Assembly: GCF_000702585.1 (NCBI RefSeq)
Contig: NZ_JNIQ01000001.1
Coordinates: 2,767,001 to 2,831,000 of the forward strand
Direction of reading: 5' to 3'
Origin: Exiguobacterium aurantiacum DSM 6208
GTDB lineage: Bacteria; Bacillota; Bacilli; Exiguobacteriales; Exiguobacteriaceae
DNA length: 64,000 nucleotides
Shown: in pieces, positions 34,594-43,641 of the stretch
Layout: each line of letters opens with the position of its first letter
How positions within the stretch are numbered: position 1 is the first letter of the stretch
Position numbers and translations under genes: made by a program
Notes under the pieces: generated by a model
Told to the model about the DNA's origin: nothing
Databases searched by the model: none
What the model saw: the letters and a program-made list of their open reading frames with translations, nothing else

Positions 34594-35762
34594 CGTTTCC
34601 TCCCAAATACCCATAATAAAATCATTAAACTGCTCATCACGGCCGCACCGACCGAGCCGCTCCAAGAGACGCGTCTCGTCTCGACACGGGGTCCGACGTC
34701 CGTGAGGACGACGTCATCGGGGCTGCGGAGCACGTGTTCGAGCACGGCCAGTCCCGGCGAACCGTACAACAACTCGAACGCTTCATATGTATCTGCCAAT
34801 AAGAACAGATAAGGATCGGACCGGAACGGGAGATCACTTAAGCCGTCGCCGGTCACATCAAGCGTCTGTCCGCCCCACTCATTTCCTTTGACGTCGTTAT
34901 GTGCCGACTCGAACGAGAGCACCGGATAGCGATTTCCTGTCAGATCGTTTCCTTCCATCGTCATCTCGTTCGCCCGTTTGAAGCGTAGACCGACGTCGTT
35001 TCCGTTGATGCCGTTGTCATAGATGAGCGTCCAATCCGACTTTTCAGCATAGAGGCCGACCCGGTTGCCAAAAATCGCGTTCGCACGGACGGTCGTCTCG
35101 AGTGCCTCAAACAACATGATTCCAGTCGCCGACGCACCGGTTTGATCGTGAATTTGACCGTTCTCGATCCGGACACGCTCTGTCCCCATGATCATCGCCC
35201 CTGCCCCATTCCCATGAAGGTTCGGAGAAGTAATGACGACATCTTTCGGGAACATGAGATGAATCCCATACCTCGAGTCTGTCACTAGCGGACGCGTCAT
35301 CTGGTGCATGGAACCGTTCTCCACGTAAATCCCATCTCGTGCGTGATGGATGATGGCGCCAATCACGATAGACGCCTCGCTGTCGATCAGCGAGATCCCT
35401 TCCGCTCGACCGTTCCCGATAATGAGCGGACGGATGAGACGGACGCCGTAACTGTTCGCGACGTTAATCCCAGCACCTCGGACGTTCACGTCAATCAATT
35501 GATGACCGAGTCCCGTAACCTCGACGGCGGGGACTTCCGCTTGCGCGCACTGCTCAATCTTCACATTTTCAAGCAACGCCCCTGTCCCTTCCATGCGGAA
35601 CGCAGGTTGGTCACAACTGACGAAACGTTTTCCGGAACCATCGAACGTCTCGTTCGACCCGATGACAATCGGCTCCTCGAGCTGAACGGTCTCCATGTCC
35701 TCTTCTGCCCCGACAGGCGTCGCCAACATGAGCAACGCGGCAATCCATGCGTATCGTTTCAT
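34590..35762 (-). CDS. nosD: NosD-like exported parallel beta-helix protein
   Basis: 390-residue exported protein. A cleavable signal (MKRYAWIAALLMLATPVGA) is followed by a right-handed beta-helix of PbH1/CASH repeats (about 30-300; repeats such as RANAIFGNRVGLYAEKSDW). A C-terminal membrane helix (about 370-388) may anchor it. NosD works with NosFY in metal-site maturation outside the membrane. It overlaps nosL by 4 bases. It heads the operon behind a CsoR-like operator. Confidence 0.85.
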   Translation of the reverse strand: MKRYAWIAALLMLATPVGAEEDMETVQLEEPIVIGSNETFDGSGKRFVSCDQPAFRMEGTGALLENVKIEQCAQAEVPAVEVTGLGHQLIDVNVRGAGINVANSYGVRLIRPLIIGNGRAEGISLIDSEASIVIGAIIHHARDGIYVENGSMHQMTRPLVTDSRYGIHLMFPKDVVITSPNLHGNGAGAMIMGTERVRIENGQIHDQTGASATGIMLFEALETTVRANAIFGNRVGLYAEKSDWTLIYDNGINGNDVGLRFKRANEMTMEGNDLTGNRYPVLSFESAHNDVKGNEWGGQTLDVTGDGLSDLPFRSDPYLFLLADTYEAFELLYGSPGLAVLEHVLRSPDDVVLTDVGPRVETRRVSWSGSVGAAVMSSLMILLWVFGRKR

Positions 35763-35794
35763 AACCCCTCCTTAGTGAACCGCTTACAGAACAT

Positions 35795-35821
35795 ATTGTA
35801 CGAAAACCCAAGGGGGTATGT
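35795..35821 (-). promoter_or_regulatory. nosD promoter with CsoR-like operator
   Basis: On the minus strand ACATACCCCCTTGGGTTT (35804-35821) has the pseudo-palindromic TACCCC-N3-GGGT pattern bound by copper sensor CsoR and relatives. It ends 3 bases before a TACAAT -10 (35795-35800), so it fills the spacer, the usual CsoR position. Confidence 0.6.
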
Positions 35822-35860
35822 GTGTGGTTTATATGGGATTCCCGTGACAATTTCTTCATA

Positions 35861-35901
35861 AAAAAAACACAAACGGCAAAGGGGTCGTTTTGCCGTTCGT
35901 G
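35861..35901 (-). terminator. terminator of the sugar-binding protein gene
   Basis: CACGAACGGCAAA pairs with TTTGCCGTTTGTG (one G-U), followed on the minus strand by a long T-tract. Confidence 0.92.
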
Positions 35902-35908
35902 CTTATGA

Positions 35909-37204
35909 TTATTTCGACTTGTCCATCCATACTTTTGTGAAGTCTTGAAGCATCTCATCGCCAGTCTTTTGACCGCCGACATACGCTTGCATCAATGCCC
36001 CGTACTCATTGACCGCGCCGTCTGGATACTTGAACCAGTTCCATGAGATCGTCTTGCCTTCGTTCGAATAGGCGAGGATGTCGTCGGCAAGCGGTCCGAG
36101 GTCGTTCGCTTCAATCGATTTGAACGCCGGAATGAACTTGAACTTATTGACCATGTAGTCTTGTCCTGTTTCAGACGTCGCCATCCACTCGAGGAAGTCT
36201 TTCGCTTCTTCTTTATACTGTGAGTTTTTGTTGACGACCCAGTTGTTCGGGACGCCGACCGGCAAACGGTCCATCTTCTCTTTGTCGTCATTGATTGGAA
36301 TCGGGACGAAGCCCATCTCGAGATCCGGGTTCACATCAAGAATCATCTGTTGCGCCCAGTTGCCTTGTTGCAGCATCGCTGTCTCGCCCTGGGCGAACTG
36401 AGTGACTTGTGTGTTGTAGTCTGTCGTGAGCGGGTTTTTGTTCCCGTATTTGATCGTGAGGTCGAATAGTTTTAAGAACTGCTGGAACTGTTCGTTGTCC
36501 TCGAATTTTGCTTTATTGTCGTTGAGTGCTTGGATAAATGCGTCCGGGTCATCTTGTTGTGCCACCGGGATGTTGAGCAAGTGGATGCCGAGAATCCAAA
36601 ATTCTGCATAACCGACCGAGAACGGGGTGATGCCAGCCTTATCCAATTTTTCTGCCGCCTCGGTTAATTCCGAGAGCGTCTTCGGCAACTCGCTAATACC
36701 GGCTTTCTCAAACAACGCCTTATTGTAGATGAAACCATATCCTTCAAGGTTCATCGGCATCCCGTACAGTTTACCGTCCATCGTCATCGGTTCTTTTGCA
36801 ACGTCACTTAAGTCGCCGACCCACTTCTCGCTCGAGAGGTCTTCGAGCTTGTCTTTCCAAGTCTGTGCTTCTGTGAAACCACCGTTATTGAAAATATCCG
36901 GTTCATTTCCTGAAGCGAACTGAGATTTCAACGCAGCGCCGTAGTCGGCACCGCCCCCTACCGTTTGGACGGTCACTTTGACGCTTGTCTCTTCTTCGTA
37001 TTCTTTCGCCATCGCTTCAAGATCTTTGGCGATCTCCGCTTTGAACTGGAAGACGTTCAACGTCACTTCTTTTTTGTCACCGCCATCCGCTTTCGCATCG
37101 TTCGATCCTTCTTCTTCCGTTAGCGAACCGCCTCCGCATGCCGCAAGCGTCAACACCATCCCTGCTGTCATGACGGCTGTCGACAATCTCCATTTACGCT
37201 TCAT
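35909..37204 (-). CDS. sugar ABC transporter substrate-binding lipoprotein
   Basis: 431-residue cluster B (MalE/UgpB-type) solute-binding protein. Signal peptide ends in the lipobox LTLAACGGG, then a short acidic linker and the two-lobed binding domain; GETAMLQQGNWA and VGVPNNWVVNK are typical of oligosaccharide/sugar binders. It is transcribed alone, with a cre-like site in front. Its permeases are at 38791-40598, separated by asnA. No ATPase is encoded nearby, so a shared MsmK/UgpC-type ATPase is likely. Confidence 0.9.
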   Translation of the reverse strand: MKRKWRLSTAVMTAGMVLTLAACGGGSLTEEEGSNDAKADGGDKKEVTLNVFQFKAEIAKDLEAMAKEYEEETSVKVTVQTVGGGADYGAALKSQFASGNEPDIFNNGGFTEAQTWKDKLEDLSSEKWVGDLSDVAKEPMTMDGKLYGMPMNLEGYGFIYNKALFEKAGISELPKTLSELTEAAEKLDKAGITPFSVGYAEFWILGIHLLNIPVAQQDDPDAFIQALNDNKAKFEDNEQFQQFLKLFDLTIKYGNKNPLTTDYNTQVTQFAQGETAMLQQGNWAQQMILDVNPDLEMGFVPIPINDDKEKMDRLPVGVPNNWVVNKNSQYKEEAKDFLEWMATSETGQDYMVNKFKFIPAFKSIEANDLGPLADDILAYSNEGKTISWNWFKYPDGAVNEYGALMQAYVGGQKTGDEMLQDFTKVWMDKSK

Positions 37205-37270
37205 TCTAATTCCTCCCTTGATGTCGGATCATTTTTGCCATCCATCCAATAAGTACACTATTACTGTAAA

Positions 37271-37284
37271 TGAAAACGCTTCCA
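37271..37284. promoter_or_regulatory. cre-like site before the sugar-binding protein gene
   Basis: TGAAAACGCTTCCA matches the cre consensus at 13 of 14 positions. It overlaps a possible -35 (TTGGAA on the minus strand). Confidence 0.6.
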
Positions 37285-37330
37285 ATATGTAGGTGTCAAA
37301 ATTGACGTGTAGGGTGGAAAATGTTGCACA

Positions 37331-37363
37331 GAAAACCAGGACTTCCATAAATGAAAGTCCTGG
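37331..37363 (-). terminator. terminator of asnA
   Basis: CCAGGACTTTCAT pairs with ATGGAAGTCCTGG (one internal mismatch); the minus strand continues TTTTCTG. Confidence 0.85.
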
Positions 37364-37393
37364 TGACGAGTTTCTTCTATATTACTATTTGAA

Positions 37394-38374
37394 TTACAAC
37401 AAGCTGATGCCGGCTTCTTCACACGCCGTGACCATTTCAAGCGGCCAAACCGACGACTGGACTTCACCGATGTGACGGGCCCGGAGCAAGTACATCGCGA
37501 CACGGGACTGTCCGATTCCACCGCCGATCGTGAGCGGCAAGCGACCTTCGAGAACGGCTTGATGGAACGGATACTTCCGTTTCTCTTCCGCATCGGCAAT
37601 TTCGAGTTGGGCAGCGAGGGCCGCTTCGTCGACACGAATGCCCATCGAAGACAACTCGAACGCTGACTCGAGCTCAGGATGCCAGACGAGGATGTCGCCG
37701 TTGAGCGACCAATCGTCATAGTCAGCCGCACGTCCGTCATGCTTCTCACCAGAAGCGAGTGCACCGCCGATTTGTGAGATGAACACTGCCCCATACTCTT
37801 TACAAATCGCGCTTTCACGATCTTTCGAAGAGAGCGTCGGATATGTGTCTTCGAGCTCTTGGCTCGTGATGAAATGAATCGATTCCGGAAGGATCGCTTC
37901 GATGCCATATGTCGCCTCGACCGTCTTCTCGGTTTCGAAAAGAGCCGCATAAATCGATTCAACCGTCGCTTTCAAATACTCGGTCGTGCGTTCTTCACGG
38001 GCGATGACGCGCTCCCAGTCCCACTGATCGACGTGAAGCGAGTGTGTCGCATCGAGCTCTTCATCACGACGGATGGCGCGCATCTGTGTATAGAGACCTT
38101 CACCGACCTCAAACCCATAACGACCGAGCGCCTCGCGTTTCCATTTCGCAAGTGACTGGACGATTTCAAGCTCGTGTCCCGGATACAGTGTGTCGAACTG
38201 GATGATGCGTTCAACGCCGTTCAAGTGGTCGTTCACACCGCTCGCTGACGTCACGAATAGCGGGGCTTGCACTTGAGTGAGCCCAAGTGCCGTGCTGAAC
38301 TTCTCTTCAAACGTCGCCTTTACCGTCGTGATTGCCTGTTGTCTTTCCTTCATCATGCTTGTTGCTGTTGTCAT
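37394..38374 (-). CDS. asnA: aspartate-ammonia ligase (asparagine synthetase A)
   Basis: 326-residue AsnA that makes asparagine from aspartate, ammonia and ATP. It has the class II aaRS-like fold; conserved stretches include [26 protein letters not shown] and [14 protein letters not shown]. The ATG at 38374 follows GGAGG at 8 bases. It is controlled by a T-box leader (38418-38690), so it should be induced when charged tRNA-Asn is low. It lies between a sugar-binding protein gene and its permeases, with its own promoter and terminator. Confidence 0.95.
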   Translation of the reverse strand: MTTATSMMKERQQAITTVKATFEEKFSTALGLTQVQAPLFVTSASGVNDHLNGVERIIQFDTLYPGHELEIVQSLAKWKREALGRYGFEVGEGLYTQMRAIRRDEELDATHSLHVDQWDWERVIAREERTTEYLKATVESIYAALFETEKTVEATYGIEAILPESIHFITSQELEDTYPTLSSKDRESAICKEYGAVFISQIGGALASGEKHDGRAADYDDWSLNGDILVWHPELESAFELSSMGIRVDEAALAAQLEIADAEEKRKYPFHQAVLEGRLPLTIGGGIGQSRVAMYLLRARHIGEVQSSVWPLEMVTACEEAGISLL

Positions 38375-38417
38375 TTTGTCTTCCTCCAATTGTGGGGTAT
38401 TTGGGATGGAACAATAG

Positions 38418-38690
38418 AAAAAAGCCCTCCAATCCCATGGACTATGGGACGGAAGGCTTCAAGCTCCGCGGTGCCACCCAAATTAGTAGACGAGTCTACT
38501 CACTTTTTCGAGACGAACATCTCGTAGTTCCGATAACGGGGAACGGTCCGGCTACGTCTACTTGCAAAGCGTTCGGGTAGCGACTCCAGGAGGTTCTTCG
38601 ACAGAGATTTCAGACCGGGCTCTCACCGCCCCCGGCTCGCTTTGCTTACGTCTTCTGTGTACTCGTCCTTTCAATGTCGTTCACAATTGA
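38418..38690 (-). promoter_or_regulatory. T-box riboswitch of asnA
   Basis: The minus strand carries the T-box core GGGTGGCACCGCGG (near 38466-38479), which pairs with the acceptor end of uncharged tRNA. Downstream is a terminator: AAGCCTTCC...GGAGGGCTTTTTT (about 38418-38450). A long stem I lies upstream. The probable specifier codon is AAC (38593-38595, within GAAGAACCTC), matching asparagine. The specifier is inferred from position and gene function. Confidence 0.88.
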
Positions 38691-38699
38691 ATTGACCCC

Positions 38700-38728
38700 A
38701 TTATTATAAATATTCAGACGAATGTCAA
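38700..38728 (-). promoter_or_regulatory. asnA promoter
   Basis: On the minus strand: -35 TTGACA (38723-38728), 17-bp spacer, -10 AATAAT (38700-38705), just upstream of the T-box leader. Confidence 0.7.
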
Positions 38729-38740
38729 CACCTTTTCTCA

Positions 38741-38776
38741 AAAAAAAATTCTCCCCCGTGTAGCGGACGGGGGAGA
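38741..38776 (-). terminator. terminator of the sugar permease operon
   Basis: TCTCCCCCGT (38750-38759) pairs with ACGGGGGAGA (38767-38776), then a T-tract on the minus strand. Confidence 0.93.
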
Positions 38777-38790
38777 TCCCTTGGGAAGGG

Positions 38791-39696
38791 TTATTTGATC
38801 GAACCGCTCGTAATCCCTTTGATGATATGCTTTTGCATACCGAAGAAAAAGATGAGGAGCGGGACGATCCCAAGGACTAAACCAGCGAGTGCCAAATCCC
38901 ATTGTTTCGTATATTGCCCGAAGAAATAGAACGTCGCGAGCGGAATCGTTCGCAGTTCGATGTCTCGGAGGACAAGTGAAGGTAATAGAAAATCGTTCCA
39001 AATCCAAAGACTGTTCAAAATGACAATCGTCACCGTGATCGGCTTCAAGAGTGGGAAGACGATGCGCCAAAACACGCCCCACGTCGAACAGCCATCGATG
39101 ATCGCGGCTTCTTCGATTTCCTCAGGAATCGACTTCATGAAACCGTGATATAAGAACACCGAGATGCCCGAACCGAACCCGAGATACATAATCATCAATC
39201 CCCAATGACTGTTCAGCAACCCGAGAATGCTCGACACTTTGACGAGCGGAATCATAATCGATTGAAACGGGATGACCATCGCCGCCACGAACAAGAAGAA
39301 GATGACGGTCGAGATCCAATGTTTCGTCCGCACGAGTTTCCACGCTGCCATCGACGTAAAGAGGACGATGAGCAGGTTGGCCCCGGCCGTGATGAGAAGG
39401 GAGTTGAAGAAGACTCGCCCATAGTTCATCGCTTCCCACGCCTCAGCATAGTTCGAGGCAAGCCAAACGTTCGGTAACGCCGACGTGTTTGTGTAAATCT
39501 CGGTGATCGACTTGAACGAGTTGACGATGACGTAATAGAACGGGACGAGATACAACAATCCGAGCAAGATCGCAATCAACTCGATGAGTCCGAGCCCGGC
39601 CGTGTATCCGCCTGTCTTTAGTTTTCGTTGAGGCAATAACTGTCTTGGCGCTTGATCGATATTTGATTCAATGCGTCTCACTTTTTCTGTCGTCAT
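38791..39696 (-). CDS. sugar ABC transporter permease, MalG/AraQ type
   Basis: 301-residue inner-membrane permease with six helices. The EAA loop, which docks the ATPase, is EEIEEAAIIDGCSTWGVFWR. The short cytoplasmic N-terminus is basic. It overlaps the partner permease by 4 bases. Both subunits form a type I sugar importer with the binding protein encoded at 35909. Confidence 0.92.
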   Translation of the reverse strand: MTTEKVRRIESNIDQAPRQLLPQRKLKTGGYTAGLGLIELIAILLGLLYLVPFYYVIVNSFKSITEIYTNTSALPNVWLASNYAEAWEAMNYGRVFFNSLLITAGANLLIVLFTSMAAWKLVRTKHWISTVIFFLFVAAMVIPFQSIMIPLVKVSSILGLLNSHWGLMIMYLGFGSGISVFLYHGFMKSIPEEIEEAAIIDGCSTWGVFWRIVFPLLKPITVTIVILNSLWIWNDFLLPSLVLRDIELRTIPLATFYFFGQYTKQWDLALAGLVLGIVPLLIFFFGMQKHIIKGITSGSIK

Positions 39697-40598
39697 GCCT
39701 CCACCTCCCGCTTTTTCGTCAAATATACTTGTGTGACAGTGATGGCCGCGACGACGAGGAAGAAGATGACCGCTTTCGCCGAACCGAGGCCGTAATTGTT
39801 ATTTACGAACGACTCCGTATAGATGTTCAAGGCGAGCATCTCGGTCGACTTGAACGGTCCCCCGTTTGTGAGCGACAAGTTCGTATCAAACACTTTGAAC
39901 GACCACGAGATCGTCAAAAACAAGCAGATTGTAATCGACGGCATGATCATCGGGAGCGTGATATGGCGAAGCATTTTCAATCGGTTCGCCCCATCGATTC
40001 TCGCCGCCTCAAGCAAGTCGGTCGGTACGTTTTGAAGTGCTGCGATGTAGATGACCATGACGTAGCCGCCCCCTTGCCAAATCGCGACGATAACGATTCC
40101 CCAGAACGCCGTTTGGGCATCTCCGAGCCATGGTAGCTCGAACAGGCTCCACCCGGTCAACGCTCCGATTGACTCAAACCCTTTCACGTAGATGAACTGC
40201 CAAATGAACCCGAGGATCAGCCCGCCGATCAAGTTCGGCATGAAAAATACGGTCCGCAACAGATTGCGTGTCTTGATGTTCATCGTCAACAGCAGAGCAA
40301 GCGAAAATCCGACGATGTTCGTGAGCAGCACCGCTACGATCGTATATTTTGTCGTGATCCAGAACGAGGAGCGGAACTGAGCGTCCTCAAACAATAAGCG
40401 ATGATAGTTGTCGAGTCCGACAAAATTCAATTGCCCGGTCACTCCGTTCCAATCGGTGAAACTGTAATAAATTCCGTTGAAAAATGGAATGAGCACGATA
40501 GCCACAAACGCCAAAAAGGCTGGTCCGACAAATGCGATAAAACTCGCTGGTCTCTTCCAATTCCGTCTACGCTTCATTCGTTTCGTTGTTTCGGTCAT
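39693..40598 (-). CDS. sugar ABC transporter permease, MalF/UgpA type
   Basis: 301-residue permease with six helices; the EAA loop reads LLEAARIDGANRLKMLRHI. The N-terminus is strongly basic (TKRMKRRRNWKRP). I use the ATG at 40598, which has GGAGG 8 bases upstream. It is the first gene of the two-permease operon; a cre-like site lies at 40641, so carbon catabolite repression is likely, as for the binding-protein gene. Confidence 0.92.
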   Translation of the reverse strand: MTETTKRMKRRRNWKRPASFIAFVGPAFLAFVAIVLIPFFNGIYYSFTDWNGVTGQLNFVGLDNYHRLLFEDAQFRSSFWITTKYTIVAVLLTNIVGFSLALLLTMNIKTRNLLRTVFFMPNLIGGLILGFIWQFIYVKGFESIGALTGWSLFELPWLGDAQTAFWGIVIVAIWQGGGYVMVIYIAALQNVPTDLLEAARIDGANRLKMLRHITLPMIMPSITICLFLTISWSFKVFDTNLSLTNGGPFKSTEMLALNIYTESFVNNNYGLGSAKAVIFFLVVAAITVTQVYLTKKREVEA

Positions 40599-40640
40599 GT
40601 TGATCGCCTCCACTATCAACTTACATCCTAAACAGCTTTA

Positions 40641-40654
40641 TGAAAACGGATACA
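40641..40654. promoter_or_regulatory. cre-like site before the sugar permease operon
   Basis: TGAAAACGGATACA matches the cre consensus at 13 of 14 positions, 43 bases before the permease start. The rest of 40599-40841 holds only weak promoter-like elements and a possible hairpin (GCCCGA...TCGGGC, 40742-40778) before fhs. Confidence 0.55.
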
Positions 40655-40841
40655 TTTGACGGAATGGGTGGAATATATTGAACTTCTTTGATGAATTCTG
40701 CATAGCGATGCGTTATGATAAACTCAATGACAATACGAACGGCCCGAGACAGATTAGAGATTTCATCATAGATCGGGCTCGAATCACGAATGAAAAAGAT
40801 ATTTTCTTAATAAAACGTTCGAAAGTGGAGGGATTTTGTAC

Positions 40842-42527
40842 ATGACGACGATCAAGCCGTTAACTGACCTGACGATTGCCCAACAAGCCGAGATGCTCCC
40901 CATCAAACAAGTGGGCGAAAAACTCGGCCTGCACGAGGACGACCTCGATCTTTATGGCAAATATAAAGCAAAACTGTCGTTTGACCTGCTAGACGACGTG
41001 AAGACCCGGACAGATGGGAAACTCGTCCTCGTCACCGCCATCAACCCGACGCCAGCGGGCGAAGGAAAATCGACGGTGACCGTCGGCCTCGGACAAGCGT
41101 TGAACCGCCTCGACAAACGAGCGATCGTCTGCCTTCGTGAACCGTCTCTCGGTCCGACGATGGGATTAAAAGGCGGGGCTGCCGGTGGCGGTTTCAGCCA
41201 AGTGCTCCCAATGGAAGACATCAATCTTCATTTCACTGGAGACATGCACGCCATCACGTCAGCCCACAACACGATTAGCGCCATGCTCGACAATCACCTC
41301 CATCAAGGCAACGACCTCGACATCGACGTCCGAAAAATCGTCTGGAAACGCGTCCTCGACTTGAACGACCGGGCCCTTCGCCACGTCACGATCGGGCTCG
41401 GTGGCCCGGTCCACGGGGTGCCACGGGAAGACGGGTTCGATATTACGGTCGCTTCGGAAATTATGGCGATCTTGTGCCTCGCCGACTCGCTCGCTGACTT
41501 AGAAGCACGAATCAAACGAATCGTCGTCGCCTATGACCGTGACAACGAACCCGTCACCGCCGAACAAATCGGTGCGGCCGGTGCGGCTACACTCCTTTTG
41601 AAAGAAGCGTTCAAACCGAACTTGGTCCAGACGCTTGAACAGACGCCGGCGCTCGTTCACGGTGGTCCGTTCGCAAATATCGCCCACGGGTGCAACTCGC
41701 TTATCGCGACAAAAACGGCTTTAAAGCTTGGCGAATACGTCGTCACAGAAGCTGGATTCGGAGCTGACCTCGGTGCCGAGAAATTTTGTCACATCAAATC
41801 ACGTATCGGCGACTTGAACCCGGATGCTGTCGTCCTCGTCGCGACCGTCCGCGCGCTCAAGATGCATGGCGGTGTCGCCAAAGACGCCCTCCATGTCGAG
41901 AACGTCGAGGCGGTCAAAACAGGATTACGCCTCCTCGCGAAGCACGTCGATACGATGGCGAAGCTCGGATTGCCAGCTGTCGTCGCACTCAACCGATTCA
42001 ATTCAGACACGGATGAAGAACTTGCTGCCGTGCTCGATTGGTGCGAGGCACAGCACATCCGCGTCGCCTTGAGCGAAGTTTGGGCGAGTGGCGGACGAGG
42101 CGGTGAAGCGCTCGCCGAAGCCGTCATCGAAGTGGTTGAATCAAACGAAGCCGCGCTCACGCCACTTTATGAATTGACCGACTCGATCGAATCGAAAATC
42201 ACGACGATTGCTCGCGAAGTATACGGCGCAGCCGAAGTCACTTTTACGGCGATCGCCAAAAAACAAATGGCTCAAATCGTCGCGAACGGGTGGGCCGATC
42301 TGCCGATTTGTATGGCGAAGACGCCGTTCTCACTGTCGGACGACCCGACGAAACTCGGGTACCAAGAAGGGTTCAACGTAACGGTGCGCGAATTGAAGCC
42401 GTCTGTCGGCGCAGGTTTTCTTGTCGCTTTGACGGGCAACGTGTTGACGATGCCAGGATTACCGAAGCAACCGGCCGCGCTCAACATGGGAATCGATGAG
42501 ACGGGTAACGCGATCGGCCTATTTTAA
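40842..42527 (+). CDS. fhs: formate-tetrahydrofolate ligase
   Basis: 561-residue ATP-dependent enzyme that makes 10-formyl-THF from formate and THF. The P-loop is [14 protein letters not shown]; other family blocks are [19 protein letters not shown] and [19 protein letters not shown]-like residues near 190-207. Length is standard (about 555-560). The ATG at 40842 follows GGAGGG by 9 bases. Formate from PflB could enter one-carbon metabolism here. The alpha/beta hydrolase starts 17 bases downstream. Confidence 0.96.
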   Translation: MTTIKPLTDLTIAQQAEMLPIKQVGEKLGLHEDDLDLYGKYKAKLSFDLLDDVKTRTDGKLVLVTAINPTPAGEGKSTVTVGLGQALNRLDKRAIVCLREPSLGPTMGLKGGAAGGGFSQVLPMEDINLHFTGDMHAITSAHNTISAMLDNHLHQGNDLDIDVRKIVWKRVLDLNDRALRHVTIGLGGPVHGVPREDGFDITVASEIMAILCLADSLADLEARIKRIVVAYDRDNEPVTAEQIGAAGAATLLLKEAFKPNLVQTLEQTPALVHGGPFANIAHGCNSLIATKTALKLGEYVVTEAGFGADLGAEKFCHIKSRIGDLNPDAVVLVATVRALKMHGGVAKDALHVENVEAVKTGLRLLAKHVDTMAKLGLPAVVALNRFNSDTDEELAAVLDWCEAQHIRVALSEVWASGGRGGEALAEAVIEVVESNEAALTPLYELTDSIESKITTIAREVYGAAEVTFTAIAKKQMAQIVANGWADLPICMAKTPFSLSDDPTKLGYQEGFNVTVRELKPSVGAGFLVALTGNVLTMPGLPKQPAALNMGIDETGNAIGLF

Positions 42528-42543
42528 TTTTGGAGGGATGAGC

Positions 42544-43473
42544 TTGAACGTCACAGAATATACGTATACGGACGGTTATCGTACTCACGTGCTGACCGTT
42601 CCCGCGACAAATGCGATCGCCGATTGTTTCTTGTTTCACGGAATGCTTGAACATCACGAACGCTACATTGAGTTCGCCCACTTTTTATCAGAAAATGGAT
42701 TTAATGTATATGTTTGTGATTTGCGCGGCGCGGGTTCACTCGCCCGGAAACAGGAGACATACGCTCATTTACTTCCAAAAGAAGGGTTTAATCAAATGGT
42801 CGACGATGCGGTTACGCTCATCGAGCACCACGCGAGGGCGTTGCCGACGTTTGTCCTCGGTCATAGTTTCGGATCACTGCTCTCACGGCGTCTCGGCCAA
42901 GTCATGGGGCACCGGTTAGCTGGGGTCGTCACCATCTCCCCGCCCCCGGGGTCAGGGATCATCGGTCGATTCGGTCTCCTCGCCATCGATGCTGCCATCC
43001 GGCGAAAAGGAAGCGATTATCCGTCACGTTTCTTCGAACGCCTGTTGTTCGGTCGTTACAATTTAAAGTTTTTACCCGCTAAAACGGAGAGCGATTGGAT
43101 TTCAAGTGACCCAGAAGAAGTCGCCGCTTATCGAAACGATGAGAACTGTGGCGGGTTACCGACCCTCGGTTATCTTCATGAAGTAGCAAGCGCGTCCCTC
43201 GACGTCACGTCTCTCCCTCGTATTCACGAACATCCAAAGTCGCTCCCGCTCCTCTTCGTCGTCGGGGCGGACGATCCGGTCGTACATGACGGAGAAGGAC
43301 TGAAAGGAATGGTTCGTAACTATCAGGCGGCCGACATTGAAGTGACCGTCTTGTCTTATGACGGAGCGCGTCACGAAGTGTTAAGGGAAATCAATCGGAC
43401 CGAGGTGTGGAACGATATCACATCATGGCTCCTGCAAACGACTTCTATCGCACTTGAAAAAACCTCCTACTAA
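42544..43473 (+). CDS. alpha/beta hydrolase, monoacylglycerol lipase-like
   Basis: 309-residue serine hydrolase. The nucleophile elbow is GHSFGS and an oxyanion-type HGMLEHHERY lies near residue 35. The acid and His are probably in VGADDPVV and GARHEVLRE. The family (Hydrolase_4) includes lysophospholipases and monoglyceride lipases. I use the TTG at 42544 because GGAGGG is 6 bases upstream; the ATG at 42538 touches it. It is in an operon with fhs, though a functional link is not evident. Confidence 0.83.
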   Translation: MNVTEYTYTDGYRTHVLTVPATNAIADCFLFHGMLEHHERYIEFAHFLSENGFNVYVCDLRGAGSLARKQETYAHLLPKEGFNQMVDDAVTLIEHHARALPTFVLGHSFGSLLSRRLGQVMGHRLAGVVTISPPPGSGIIGRFGLLAIDAAIRRKGSDYPSRFFERLLFGRYNLKFLPAKTESDWISSDPEEVAAYRNDENCGGLPTLGYLHEVASASLDVTSLPRIHEHPKSLPLLFVVGADDPVVHDGEGLKGMVRNYQAADIEVTVLSYDGARHEVLREINRTEVWNDITSWLLQTTSIALEKTSY

Positions 43474-43490
43474 TTGGAGGTTTTTTCTTT
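43457..43490 (+). terminator. terminator of the fhs-hydrolase operon
   Basis: AAAAAACCTCC pairs with GGAGGTTTTTT; the stop codon of the hydrolase sits in the loop. Confidence 0.93.
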
Positions 43491-43641
43491 TTGTAAAATT
43501 CATACAACCCTATTCTAAATCATTTACCTTTTTTGAAATTTTTCATCTTCTTTCCATTTTTTCTGTACGCTATACTTAGACCGCATACTAAAAAAAACAC
43601 CAATTATGTATAGATTCACATGGATCGAAAGGGGTAAGACA

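Noticed and set aside
35775-35788. TGAACCGCTTACA upstream of nosD as a cre site
   Set aside because: One base shorter than the cre consensus, so the half-sites are out of register.
40599-40841. Possible folate riboswitch before fhs
   Set aside because: I looked for the conserved core of the known THF riboswitch and did not see it; only a weak hairpin is present.
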